Source: Erythrobacter sp. SCN 62-14
GTDB taxonomy: Bacteria > Pseudomonadota > Alphaproteobacteria > Sphingomonadales > Sphingomonadaceae
DNA: 36,743 nucleotides
Assembly (NCBI GenBank): GCA_001724215.1
Contig: MEDW01000039.1
Coordinates: forward strand, 1 to 36,743
Direction of reading: 5' to 3'
This document shows, piece by piece, positions 20,467-28,385 of the stretch. Made by a program: the position numbers and the translations under genes. Below the pieces are notes generated by a model. The model was given only the letters and a program-made list of their open reading frames with translations. It made no database searches and was not told where the DNA came from. Position 1 is the first letter of the stretch; the number at the start of each line of letters is the position of its first letter.

Positions 20467-22488
20467 ATGGATTTCAAAGCGAGTGAGAACGTGCCGGGTG
20501 ATGTGTTGGAAGATGCGGTGGCAACAGATGTGGCCGCCAGCGCAAGCGATGAGGCGATGAGCATGGCGAAAGCGGACACCGGAAGCGAAGCGCTAATCGC
20601 GGCCAAGGCGGGTCAGGCGCTGGCCGGCGCTATGGCCGAAGCAGCCAAGGATGCAGGCAAGGCCGATTCCAAGAAGGTCAACGCACGCCGGTTCACGGTG
20701 GTCACCGATGCCACGCGCGATGCGAACCTCACCGAATTCGGCAAGGAGACGCTCACCGATCGCTATCTGCTGCCCGGCGAAAGCTATCAGGATCTCTTCG
20801 CGCGCGTGGCAGATGCCTATGCCGATGATGCGGCCCACGCCCAGCGGCTTTATGACTACATCTCGAACCTGTGGTTCATGCCGGCAACGCCCGTGCTGTC
20901 AAACGGCGGGACGAATCGCGGGCTGCCGATTTCGTGCTATTTGAATTCCGTGTCCGACAGCCTCGAAGGCATCGTCAACACCTGGAATGAAAACGTCTGG
21001 CTTGCCAGCAAGGGCGGCGGGATTGGCACCTATTGGGGCAATGTGCGCGGGATCGGCGAGCCGGTCGGTTTGAATGGCAAGACCTCTGGCATCATTCCTT
21101 TCGTGCGCGTGATGGACAGCCTGACGCTGGCGATTTCGCAGGGCTCGCTGCGCCGTGGTTCGGCGGCCTGCTATCTCGACATCAGCCACCCGGAAATCGA
21201 GGAATTTCTCGAAATCCGCAAGCCCTCAGGCGATTTCAACCGCAAGGCGCTGAACCTGCACCACGGCGTGCTCGTCACCGATGAATTTATGGAAGCGGTG
21301 CGCGATGGGGCCGAATTTGAATTGAAGAGCCCGCGCGATGGCTCGGTGCGCGGCAAGGTCGATGCGCGCTCGCTGTTCCAGAAGCTGGTCGAAACCCGGC
21401 TTGCCACGGGCGAACCCTATATCGTCTTCAACGACACCGTGAACCGCATGATGCCCAAGCATCACCGCGATCTGGGGCTGAAGGTTTCGACCTCCAACCT
21501 GTGCAGCGAGATTACGCTGCCCACCGGCATTGACCACCTCGGCAATGATCGCACGGCGGTGTGCTGTCTGTCCTCGCTCAACCTCGAAAAGTGGGAGGAA
21601 TGGCAGGGCGACAAGCAATTCATCGAAGACGTGATGCGCTTCCTTGATAACGTGCTGCAGGACTATATCGACCGCGCGCCAGACGAGATGGCCCGCGCCA
21701 AATACTCCGCCGCGCGTGAACGCAGCGTGGGCCTCGGGGTGATGGGCTTCCACTCCTACCTTCAGATGAAGGGCGTCGCGATGGAAAGCGCCATGGCCAA
21801 GGCGCTGAACCTCAAGATGTTCAAGCATATCCACGCCAAGGCGTCCGAGGCTTCGATGCTGCTCGCGCAGGAGCGCGGGCCTTGCCCCGATGCTGCTGAC
21901 ATGGGCGCGATGGAGCGGTTTTCCTGCAAGATGGCGATCGCGCCGACCGCCTCGATCAGCATCATCTGCGGCGGGACGAGCGCTTGTATCGAACCGATCC
22001 CGGCCAATATCTACACCCACAAGACCCTGTCGGGCAGCTTCATCGTCAAGAACCCCTATCTTGAGAAATTGCTCGACAAGAAGGCGAAGAATTCCACCAA
22101 TGTGTGGAATTCGATCCTTGAACGCGGCGGCAGCGTGCAGCACCTTGAATTCCTCACCCCTGAGGAAAAGGCGGTGTTCAAAACCAGCTTTGAAATCGAT
22201 CAACGCTGGCTGCTCGAATTCGCCGCGGACCGCACGCCTTTCATCGATCAGGCGCAGTCGCTGAACCTGTTCATCCCTGCTGATGTCGATAAGTGGGATT
22301 TGATGATGCTGCACTTCCAGGCGTGGGAAAAGGGCATCAAGTCGCTCTATTACCTGCGGTCAAAATCGGTGCAGCGCGCCGGCTTTGCCGGCGGGGTTGA
22401 GGCTGACAACACGCCCGAGGCCCCGCGCATCGAACTCACCGCCGGCGGCGAGCAGACCGATTACGAGGAATGCCTCAGCTGCCAGTAA
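20467..22488 (+). CDS. nrdA: Class I ribonucleotide reductase, large subunit, without ATP-cone
   Basis: It reduces ribonucleotides to deoxyribonucleotides with the NrdB radical. From the chosen start (673 residues) the catalytic set is complete: Cys157 (PISCYLNS), Asn344-x-Cys346-x-Glu348 (NLCSE), Cys366 (AVCCLSS) and the C-terminal relay pair Cys669/Cys672 (ECLSCQ). The first ~75 residues are a low-complexity Ala/Asp/Lys stretch; the usual N-terminal ATP-cone is not seen. An open frame from 20326 adds 47 non-protein-like residues and I reject it. GGACAAGG upstream may serve as a ribosome binding site. The transcript probably continues through the small gene into nrdB. Confidence 0.93.
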   Translation: MDFKASENVPGDVLEDAVATDVAASASDEAMSMAKADTGSEALIAAKAGQALAGAMAEAAKDAGKADSKKVNARRFTVVTDATRDANLTEFGKETLTDRYLLPGESYQDLFARVADAYADDAAHAQRLYDYISNLWFMPATPVLSNGGTNRGLPISCYLNSVSDSLEGIVNTWNENVWLASKGGGIGTYWGNVRGIGEPVGLNGKTSGIIPFVRVMDSLTLAISQGSLRRGSAACYLDISHPEIEEFLEIRKPSGDFNRKALNLHHGVLVTDEFMEAVRDGAEFELKSPRDGSVRGKVDARSLFQKLVETRLATGEPYIVFNDTVNRMMPKHHRDLGLKVSTSNLCSEITLPTGIDHLGNDRTAVCCLSSLNLEKWEEWQGDKQFIEDVMRFLDNVLQDYIDRAPDEMARAKYSAARERSVGLGVMGFHSYLQMKGVAMESAMAKALNLKMFKHIHAKASEASMLLAQERGPCPDAADMGAMERFSCKMAIAPTASISIICGGTSACIEPIPANIYTHKTLSGSFIVKNPYLEKLLDKKAKNSTNVWNSILERGGSVQHLEFLTPEEKAVFKTSFEIDQRWLLEFAADRTPFIDQAQSLNLFIPADVDKWDLMMLHFQAWEKGIKSLYYLRSKSVQRAGFAGGVEADNTPEAPRIELTAGGEQTDYEECLSCQ

Positions 22489-22509
22489 GGCAAAGCTGCG
22501 TGATCCGCG

Positions 22510-22549
22510 CTCGGCCTGCGCTCGTATCTACGCCGCGAGCAAGGCCGAG
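22510..22549 (+). terminator. Hairpin between nrdA and the small membrane protein gene
   Basis: An outer stem CTCGGCCT/AGGCCGAG (22510-22517 with 22542-22549) encloses an inner stem GCTCG/CGAGC (22520-22524 with 22536-22540). No U-run follows, so it is more likely an mRNA processing, stability or partial attenuation element than a full terminator. nrdB lies downstream on the same strand. Confidence 0.45.
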
Positions 22550-22589
22550 TGTTCCGGCGCTTCAGGCAGACCAAAGGAGTTCAAACATA

Positions 22590-22775
22590 ATGAATGTGCA
22601 GATGTGGGCAGGCGTTTTCGGGCTGGTGGTGTGCGCGATCTTCGCCTTCACCTCGATCCGTGAACTGCGCCGCAATGTCCCCGGCCACGCGCTCAACGCG
22701 GCCAAGATCCACATTGGCATGGTCGCGCTGTTCGTGCCCTTCTGCATCTGGATCCTGATCGCCTACGCGCCCTGA
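22590..22775 (+). CDS. 61-residue membrane protein between nrdA and nrdB
   Basis: The product has two hydrophobic helices, GVFGLVVCAIFAFTSI and GMVALFVPFCIWILIAYA. They are joined by a basic, polar loop (RELRRNVPGHALNAAKIH) that should face the cytoplasm. ATG 22590 has AAAGGAG about 10 bases upstream. I do not recognise a family. Its place between the two reductase genes, with a hairpin before it, suggests co-expression with them. A direct role in deoxynucleotide supply is only a guess. Confidence 0.75.
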   Translation: MNVQMWAGVFGLVVCAIFAFTSIRELRRNVPGHALNAAKIHIGMVALFVPFCIWILIAYAP

Positions 22776-22835
22776 CCGGCGCACCCCAATCTGTGTTATA
22801 ATCTCATTGCTGTTCCCTATTCGGAGACCAAGCCC

Positions 22836-23885
22836 ATGTCGCTGCTCGAAGCCCGCAAGACCTACAAGCCGTTTGAATACCCCTGGGCCTATGATTTCTG
22901 GAAGCGCCAGCAACAGATCCACTGGATGCCTGAGGAAGTGCCCTTGGGCGAGGATTGCCGCGACTGGGCGCAGAAAATCTCCGAGCATGAGCGCAACCTG
23001 CTCACCCAAATCTTCCGCTTTTTCACGCAGGCCGATGTCGAGGTGCAGAACTGCTACCACGAACAATATGGCCGCGTGTTCAAGCCCACCGAAGTCAAGA
23101 TGATGCTCGCCGCCTTCTCCAACATGGAAACGGTGCACATCGCGGCCTATTCGCACCTGCTCGACACCATCGGGATGCCCGAAGCGGAATATTCCGCCTT
23201 CCTCGAATATGAGGAAATGAAGGACAAGCATGATTTCCTCCAGCAGTTCGGCGTCGACACCGACGAAGACATCGCCCGCACGCTGGCAACCTTCGGCGGC
23301 TTTACCGAAGGGCTGCAGCTGTTCGCCAGCTTTGCCATGCTGATGAACTTCCCGCGCTTCAACAAGATGAAGGGCATGGGCCAGATCGTCAGCTGGTCGG
23401 TGCGCGATGAAAGCCTGCATTGCGAAGGCATCATCAAGCTGTTCCACACCTTCTGCGAGGAACGCCAGTGCCTCACCAAGGCGGTGAAGGAAGATCTCAT
23501 CGACATCTGCCAGAAGACAGTGCGGCTGGAGGACAACTTCATTGATCTCGCCTTTGAAATGGGCCCGGTTGACGGCATGAGCGCGCGTGAGATCAAGCGC
23601 TACATCCGCTACATCGCCGACTGGCGGTTGAAGCAGCTTGGCCTGCAGCCGGTTTACATGATCGAAGACCACCCCCTGCCCTGGCTCCAGCCGCTGCTAA
23701 ACGGGGTGGAACACGCCAACTTCTTCGAAACCCGCGCGACCGAATATTCAAAGGGCGCGACGCGGGGGAATTGGAACGACGTGTGGTCGAGCTTCGACAA
23801 GCGCCAGAAGGCCAAGGCGGTCAACGAGGACGGCGCTGAGGGCGAGGCTGAGGCCGGGCTGTTTGGGGCTGAGGCTGCGGAGTAG
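22836..23885 (+). CDS. nrdB: Class I ribonucleotide reductase, small (radical) subunit
   Basis: This 349-residue di-iron/tyrosyl-radical subunit pairs with NrdA. Ligand and radical residues are visible in order: Asp40 (LGEDCRDW), Glu98-x2-His101 and Tyr105 (METVHIAAYSH), Glu158 (FTEGLQ) and Glu192-x2-His195 (DESLHCEG). The spacing E-x2-H-x3-Y matches tyrosyl-radical class I proteins. No ATP-cone is seen at its N-terminus either. The C-terminus is acidic and Ala/Glu-rich. GGAG precedes the ATG at 22836. The next frame, a broken DUF262 gene, begins 6 bp after its stop. Confidence 0.95.
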   Translation: MSLLEARKTYKPFEYPWAYDFWKRQQQIHWMPEEVPLGEDCRDWAQKISEHERNLLTQIFRFFTQADVEVQNCYHEQYGRVFKPTEVKMMLAAFSNMETVHIAAYSHLLDTIGMPEAEYSAFLEYEEMKDKHDFLQQFGVDTDEDIARTLATFGGFTEGLQLFASFAMLMNFPRFNKMKGMGQIVSWSVRDESLHCEGIIKLFHTFCEERQCLTKAVKEDLIDICQKTVRLEDNFIDLAFEMGPVDGMSAREIKRYIRYIADWRLKQLGLQPVYMIEDHPLPWLQPLLNGVEHANFFETRATEYSKGATRGNWNDVWSSFDKRQKAKAVNEDGAEGEAEAGLFGAEAAE

Positions 23886-23891
23886 GAAAGG

Positions 23892-24092
23892 GTGGAGATC
23901 GAGAGCGTCATCGACGAAAAGATCGGCGAAGTTCGCTTTGAAGCGCTAGACTTGAGCTTCGGGGAAATCGCGAGCCTCCACAAGCAGCGGGAGATGGTCA
24001 TCGACCCCGATTACCAACGGTTGTTCCGCTGGTCTGATCAGCAGCGTTCGAGGTTAATCGAGTCAGTGCTCTTGAGGCTCCCGCTGCCTCAG
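23892..24092 (+). pseudogene. DUF262 (GmrSD-like) gene, 5' remnant cut by an IS
   Basis: From a GTG at 23892 (with GGAAAG ahead) about 66 codons are clearly DUF262-like. They include IDPDYQRLFRW, with the DxQR signature, followed by RLIESVLLRLPLP. The frame then runs into DNA belonging to the IS5-type element and the rest of the gene is missing. DUF262 proteins include GmrSD restriction enzymes and other phage-defence components. The rest of the domain, including the expected DGxQR motif, is absent. The break lies near 24090. Confidence 0.75.
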
Positions 24093-24679
24093 AGTCTGAT
24101 TCAAAACTATCATGATAGATTTCATACTCTTGCGATACGGCGTGCGAAGAGCTGGATTGAGGCGATGAACAGCCATGCGGTTGCCGAGGCGATGGTTTGC
24201 TCGAAGTCCTTGGCAAGGCGGCGGTTGCGGCCGAGCCATGCAAAGGTCCGCTCAACCACCCAGCGTCTGGGCAAGACCTCGAAGCTCTTGGCGTGGTCGG
24301 ACCGCTTGATGATCTCGACGGTCCACATCCCGATCTTGTGCAGCGCCTGGCGAAGCTTATCGCCGGCATAGCCACCATCTGCGAAGACGTGCCGCAGCCA
24401 AGGGTGACGGCGGATAAACTCGGCCAAGACGAGCGGTGCACCATCACGGTCTTGGACATCGGCGGTATGGATCACGGCATGAACGAGATTACCATCGGTG
24501 TCGGTCACGATGTGCCGCTTGCGGCCCTTGATCTTCTTGCCAGCGTCGTAGCCCCGAGGCCCACCGCTCTCGGTGGTTTTGACGCTTTGGCTGTCAATGA
24601 CCCCGGCGCTGGGAGAGGCCTCGCGTCCCACCGCTTCCCGGCCGATCAGCAGCAGAGCGTGATTGAGCGAGAGCCACAT
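24093..24679 (-). mobile_element. 5'-truncated IS5-family (IS427-like) element
   Basis: The transposase frame ends at 24122. It carries VIDSQSVKTTE (first Asp), GGPRGYDAGKKIKGRKRHIV, FADGGYAG (second Asp) and RRWVVERTFAWLGRNRRLAKDF (the Glu), so the DDE core is intact. The first ~90 residues normally found before MWLSLNHALLL are missing, replaced by DNA from another element. The 3' terminal end is probably near 24093 (AGTCTGATTCAAAAC). A CTCAG there would fit the TNA-type target of some IS5 groups. The element is probably dead. Confidence 0.75.
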
Positions 24680-24940
24680 GTGTTCGTCTCGTTCCTTGCC
24701 CTCACGCTTGCCAAGGAAGTAACAAGGCTGTGTCAGGACAAGGGCTTTCAGCCCGAATGGCAGCCGCTGCTCAACGATCTCGACCGCCTCCAGCAGGCCA
24801 CCATCGAAAAGGACGGCAAGGTCATTACCGTACGCACCCCAACCTCGGGTCAGGCAGGGCAAGTGTTCCAAGCAACCGGCGTTCCGCTTCCTGCTAATAT
24901 CCGCGAAAAAGCCGCCTGAGCCCGCTTACCACTGCAAACT
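24671..24940 (+). mobile_element. 3' remnant of an IS1634-like transposase
   Basis: The plus-strand frame ending at 24919 encodes, from about 24671, HVFVSFLALTLAKEVTRLC, then a charged region and VFQATGVPLPANI. This is the pattern of the last ~80 residues of IS1634-type transposases. Upstream of 24671 the same frame is merely antisense to the IS5 gene. The following ACTGCAAACT...GTGCCAAATGC resembles the 3' end seen after such genes, but the terminal repeat cannot be fixed. The family call is from memory of the pattern. Confidence 0.5.
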
Positions 24941-25024
24941 CCATAAAAGTGCCAAATGCGGTGCTAAGAAAACGTGCGCCTAAGCAACGTATTGATAACA
25001 AGCACAATCTCGGAATGCACTGTT

Positions 25025-25174
25025 CAACTTGGGTTTGGCGGGATTGGCGGGGCCTATGCAGGACGCGCGCTGTTTCGGCACAAGACGCGCAAACAGCCGT
25101 TCAGCGCGCAGCTTCACCTGATAGCCTGCGCCCAGCTTTGCGCAGCGGCGTTTCTGATTGTGTTCTTCTGGTAG
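25025..25174 (+). pseudogene. DUF1294 gene, 3' remnant
   Basis: The frame encodes GGAYAGRALFRHKTRKQPF, then a hydrophobic helix and a stop. RHKTRKQPF is the hallmark near the C-terminus of DUF1294 membrane proteins. The upstream half of the gene (normally another 40 to 60 residues) is not there; the frame runs into unrelated AT-richer sequence. It is probably the far edge of the deletion or insertion that scarred this region. Confidence 0.65.
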
Positions 25175-25239
25175 CCAGCACACGCACCCGGCTTTCTTAC
25201 AAGCCCGCCGCAGCAGCGCGGTTTTGGGGGGCGCTTATG

Positions 25240-25274
25240 CCAGCGCGCTAAGATGCTTGCGCATCACGCGCTGG
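25240..25274. repeat. Nested hairpin after the DUF1294 remnant
   Basis: An outer stem CCAGCGCG/CGCGCTGG (25240-25247 with 25267-25274) encloses an inner stem GATGC/GCATC (25252-25256 with 25261-25265). The words CGCTTATGC and GCTTATGCG flank it on the two sides. No gene is present here. Confidence 0.5.
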
Positions 25275-25299
25275 ATATGCTTATGCGCCGCACGGGCTT

Positions 25300-25338
25300 A
25301 ACCAACGCTCGATGAGTTAAGCTCATCGAGCATTGGTT
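25300..25338 (-). terminator. Long hairpin right after the CheB-like stop
   Basis: AACCAA-x-GCTCGATGAG (25300-25316) pairs with CTCATCGAGC-x-TTGGTT (25322-25338), a 16-bp stem with one mismatch and a 5-base loop. It touches the stop codon of the minus-strand CheB-like gene and is its likely 3' end. No U-run follows, so it may act as an RNA-stabilising or bidirectional terminator. Confidence 0.55.
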
Positions 25339-26379
25339 TTACGCCATTTCCTTGGCGGTCTTTTCGAGCAGCCAGCCGGCCACTTCGCGTGCGTCGAGAT
25401 CGGCGGCAGCAACGCTTAAGGATCGCACCGCGTCATACCTTTCGCGGGGGGCGTAATCGGCAGGGGATTGGATGAACACCTTGGCGCCGCTTGCGCCCAG
25501 CATCTGGAGGCCCTTGGCGCCGTCCGCTCCGGTTCCCGGCAAGAGCCCTGCCACCACCGGAACGCCCGCGCGGGCGAGCGAGCCCAGCAGCAGGTCAGCA
25601 GATGGGCGAAACCCTGCCACGGCATCGCGCTCCACTGCGCGCACCCGCGGCGGGGTGCCGGGCTCAACGATGATATGGCGGGCATTGTCATAGGCGATCA
25701 GCGCGCGGCCGCTACGCACTTCGTAGCCATCAATCGCCTCCTCGATCTCGCAGGCGAGCGAGCCGCGCATCGCGGCAACGGCGCTCGCCACCGCGTCCGC
25801 TTCGCCATCGACGACAAGGATCGTCGGCGGGCATTCGGCCGGATAGGCGGCGAGCACTTGCTTGGCGCTTTCAAGGCCCGCTTGCCCGCAGGCCAGCACC
25901 ACGATGCTGCCATCGCTGGCATAGGGAGCGCCGCTTGCGCCGCCACCGGGCGCCTCGCCCGCGCCGCCGGGAACCAGCTCGCCAGCCGCTGCGCGCCGCA
26001 CAATGTCGCCGAGCTTGACGATGGTCGCTTCATATTCGGCGCCCGAGGAATGCAAGGGCTTGGGGAAGCAATGCACCGCGCCCAGTTCCAGCGCGCGCGC
26101 CGCGGTGCCGGTGCCGTGCTGGGTGATGCTGGAGAGCATGATGACCGGCATGGGATTGGTGGACATGATCTCGGCGAGGAATTCCATCCCGCTCATCCCC
26201 GGCATCTCGACATCCAAGGTGAGCACATCGGGCCTCAGTTCAGCGATCTTGTCGCGGGCTTCGTCGGCGTTTTTGGCGACGCCGCACACGGTCACGCCTT
26301 TGGCGTTATCAAGGATGTCGCAGAACAAGGCGCGCATCGCGGCGGAATCGTCGACCACCAGAACTTTCACATCGGGCAT
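25339..26379 (-). CDS. CheB-like response regulator with inactivated methylesterase domain
   Basis: The N-terminal receiver domain is complete (LVVDDSAAMRAL, phospho-site Asp56 in LTLDVEMPGMSG, KP at 107-108). After a Gly-rich linker comes a CheB-type esterase domain that aligns with the CheB encoded at 31719-32783. The nucleophile Ser is replaced by Gly165 (LACGQAG for IGASTGG) and the His by Asp191, while Asp286 (GTGADGAKG) is kept. The C-terminus diverges. Methylesterase activity is therefore unlikely. It may be a phosphorylation sink or a binding partner for receptors. ATG 26379 begins the receiver domain; the open upstream frame is not protein-like. It diverges from the chemotaxis operon. 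Confidence 0.85.
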   Translation of the reverse strand: MPDVKVLVVDDSAAMRALFCDILDNAKGVTVCGVAKNADEARDKIAELRPDVLTLDVEMPGMSGMEFLAEIMSTNPMPVIMLSSITQHGTGTAARALELGAVHCFPKPLHSSGAEYEATIVKLGDIVRRAAAGELVPGGAGEAPGGGASGAPYASDGSIVVLACGQAGLESAKQVLAAYPAECPPTILVVDGEADAVASAVAAMRGSLACEIEEAIDGYEVRSGRALIAYDNARHIIVEPGTPPRVRAVERDAVAGFRPSADLLLGSLARAGVPVVAGLLPGTGADGAKGLQMLGASGAKVFIQSPADYAPRERYDAVRSLSVAAADLDAREVAGWLLEKTAKEMA

Positions 26380-26485
26380 GAGTGTCTTTCCCAACAGAGC
26401 TGAAACAGGGCCGGCGAAAGCTGCCGGATCATGCGCAAGCGGTACCCGTGCACGGGCCAAGAATTGCTGTGCGCGCGCTTACGGA

Positions 26486-26508
26486 ATTGCGCCTAACGCC
26501 AGCGCAAT
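26486..26508. promoter_or_regulatory. Interrupted palindrome ATTGCGC-N9-GCGCAAT in the chemotaxis divergent promoter
   Basis: Perfect 7-base arms lie 16 bp apart, centre to centre, in the 195-bp gap between the CheB-like gene and the first receptor gene. That spacing (about 1.5 helical turns) can still fit a dimer. It is a candidate shared operator; no regulator is known. Confidence 0.35.
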
Positions 26509-26574
26509 GCGGCTTTCAGCACCCTCGCCATAGGACAATCGGCGAATATCACTTGCACGGGAGCATCACCAACC

Positions 26575-28332
26575 ATGAAGGATCTGACCCATCTGCGCGT
26601 AAGCGGGTTGCGATCCCTCGCGCTGATCGCGGGAGCCAACGCGGTCATCATCGCTGGCTGGGCGATTGTGACCGGCGCGTGGCTAATTGCAGGCCTTGCC
26701 GCTGCGCTCACTGTCCCGGTGGTGTGGGCAGGGCTCCACCGCGCAGCGACCAGCAATGCGCGCATGATGACGGGCGTCGTCTTCCCGCTTTACGCCGCGC
26801 TCGCCTTGGCTTTGGCGGCGGGCACCAGCTGGCAGCTTGATATGCATATGCTGTTCTTTGCCTATCTCGCGATGCTGGCGATCCTGGCGGATTGGCGGGT
26901 GATCCTGGTGGCTGCAGCGGTAACGGCGGCGCATCACCTCTCGCTTAATTTCCTCGCCTCGCATCTGGTGTTTGATGGCGGGCCGGATATCTTGCGCGTG
27001 CTGCTGCACGCTGTCATCGTAGTGATTGAAACAGTCGCGCTCGCAGTGCTGTGCCTGCGGATCGAATCCTTGTTCAATGGCCTTGCCGCCAGCCGCCAGC
27101 AGCAGGCCGCGTTGGAGGCGGCCAACGCCGCGCAGCAGGCTGAACAGCTCGCCAGCCAGAAAGCCGTAATCGGCACCCTGAGCGAGGGATTGCGCAAGCT
27201 GGCTGAAGGCGATCTGGCCTGGCGCATGGATGCGAAAAATGGCCTGTCAGCTGAATATCGCGCGCTCGGTGAGGCTTACAACGCTTCGGCTGAACAGCTT
27301 GCGCGTATCATTGGCGAAGTGCGCAACGCGGCGAGCGGGGTCAATGCCGGGGCGGACGAAATCCGCTGCGCCTCGGATGATCTGGCCCAGCGCAATGAAC
27401 GCCAGGCCGCCAGCATCGAGGAAACCAATGCCGCAATGTCGCAGGTCACGCTTGAGGTGCGCAAGGCTGCCGAAAGCGCCGAAGCCGCCCGCGCTGCGAT
27501 GCATCAAACTCACGCCGAGGCGCATAATGGCGGCGCCGTGGTGCGCCAGTCGGTGGAGGCGATGGCCGCGATCGAACAATCCGCGCGCGAGATCACCCAG
27601 ATCATCGATGTCATCGATGCCATCGCTTTCCAGACCAACCTGCTGGCCTTGAACGCCGGGGTCGAGGCCGCGCGCGCAGGCGAAGCGGGCAAAGGCTTTG
27701 CCGTGGTGGCGGGCGAAGTGCGCGCACTGGCTCAGCGCAGCGCCGATGCGGCGCGGGATATCAAGCGCCTGATTAGCGCCAGCACCGCCCACGTCGGCGA
27801 AGGCGTCGCGCTGGTTGGTGAGACCGGCACGCTGCTTGAGACGATTGTTGGACAGATGGGCGATGTCACCGAGCAAGTCAGCAGCATTGCCGATATGGCG
27901 ACAGCGCAGGCGAGCAAGCTCGAGCAGGTCGGCCACGCGGTGAGCGCGATGGACACCATGACCCAGCACAACGCAGCAATGGTCGAGGAATCGACCGCAG
28001 CCGCCCGCAATCTGTCACAAGAGGCGAGCCGGTTGGCGGACATGGTGGCGCAGTTCCGCACCCGGCAGGCCGATGGCGTCGGGCAAGCGACAGGAGCATT
28101 TACCGCGCCGTCTTTGCGGGCTGCTGCCCCACCCGTTTCCAAGGCGCATGAACCCAAGGCATCGCCCAAGACAAAAGGCAATGCTCCTGGCAAGCCCGCT
28201 CGTGCCAAGGCTGGCTCGCCGCGCCCGCGCCGTGCTGCCGAAATTCCTGCCACCAGCGGCAATCTTGCACTCAAGCCTGCACCGGCCTTGTCCGCCCCCA
28301 GTCTCGATGATCAGGATTGGAGCGAATTCTGA
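26575..28332 (+). CDS. Six-TM methyl-accepting chemotaxis protein
   Basis: The first ~160 residues hold six hydrophobic helices instead of a periplasmic ligand domain. They carry several His residues (His91, His120, His121, His130 and His145). A short coil and a HAMP-like segment ([13 protein letters not shown]) follow, then the cytoplasmic signalling bundle with the hairpin tip [31 protein letters not shown] split over residues near 345-375. A basic Pro/Ala/Lys-rich linker leads to the final DWSEF. That tail resembles the W-x-x-F pentapeptide that tethers CheR and CheB. It is first in the operon; the STAS gene follows after 53 bp. The signal sensed is unknown. Confidence 0.9.
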   Translation: MKDLTHLRVSGLRSLALIAGANAVIIAGWAIVTGAWLIAGLAAALTVPVVWAGLHRAATSNARMMTGVVFPLYAALALALAAGTSWQLDMHMLFFAYLAMLAILADWRVILVAAAVTAAHHLSLNFLASHLVFDGGPDILRVLLHAVIVVIETVALAVLCLRIESLFNGLAASRQQQAALEAANAAQQAEQLASQKAVIGTLSEGLRKLAEGDLAWRMDAKNGLSAEYRALGEAYNASAEQLARIIGEVRNAASGVNAGADEIRCASDDLAQRNERQAASIEETNAAMSQVTLEVRKAAESAEAARAAMHQTHAEAHNGGAVVRQSVEAMAAIEQSAREITQIIDVIDAIAFQTNLLALNAGVEAARAGEAGKGFAVVAGEVRALAQRSADAARDIKRLISASTAHVGEGVALVGETGTLLETIVGQMGDVTEQVSSIADMATAQASKLEQVGHAVSAMDTMTQHNAAMVEESTAAARNLSQEASRLADMVAQFRTRQADGVGQATGAFTAPSLRAAAPPVSKAHEPKASPKTKGNAPGKPARAKAGSPRPRRAAEIPATSGNLALKPAPALSAPSLDDQDWSEF

Positions 28333-28385
28333 TCGCCTGAACTTGCTGCCTCATTCTTGTCCTCCTGCCCTAAGGAGCTTTTGCT

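Noticed and set aside
21226-22314. A 362-codon open frame antisense to nrdA
   Set aside because: Same reason: antisense shadow of a certain gene, with no domain.
24122-24871. One 249-codon minus-strand frame that looks like a complete gene
   Set aside because: Only the last ~185 codons are IS5-type transposase. The first ~64 codons are antisense to the IS1634-like remnant, so the frame is a chance fusion at the joint of two elements.
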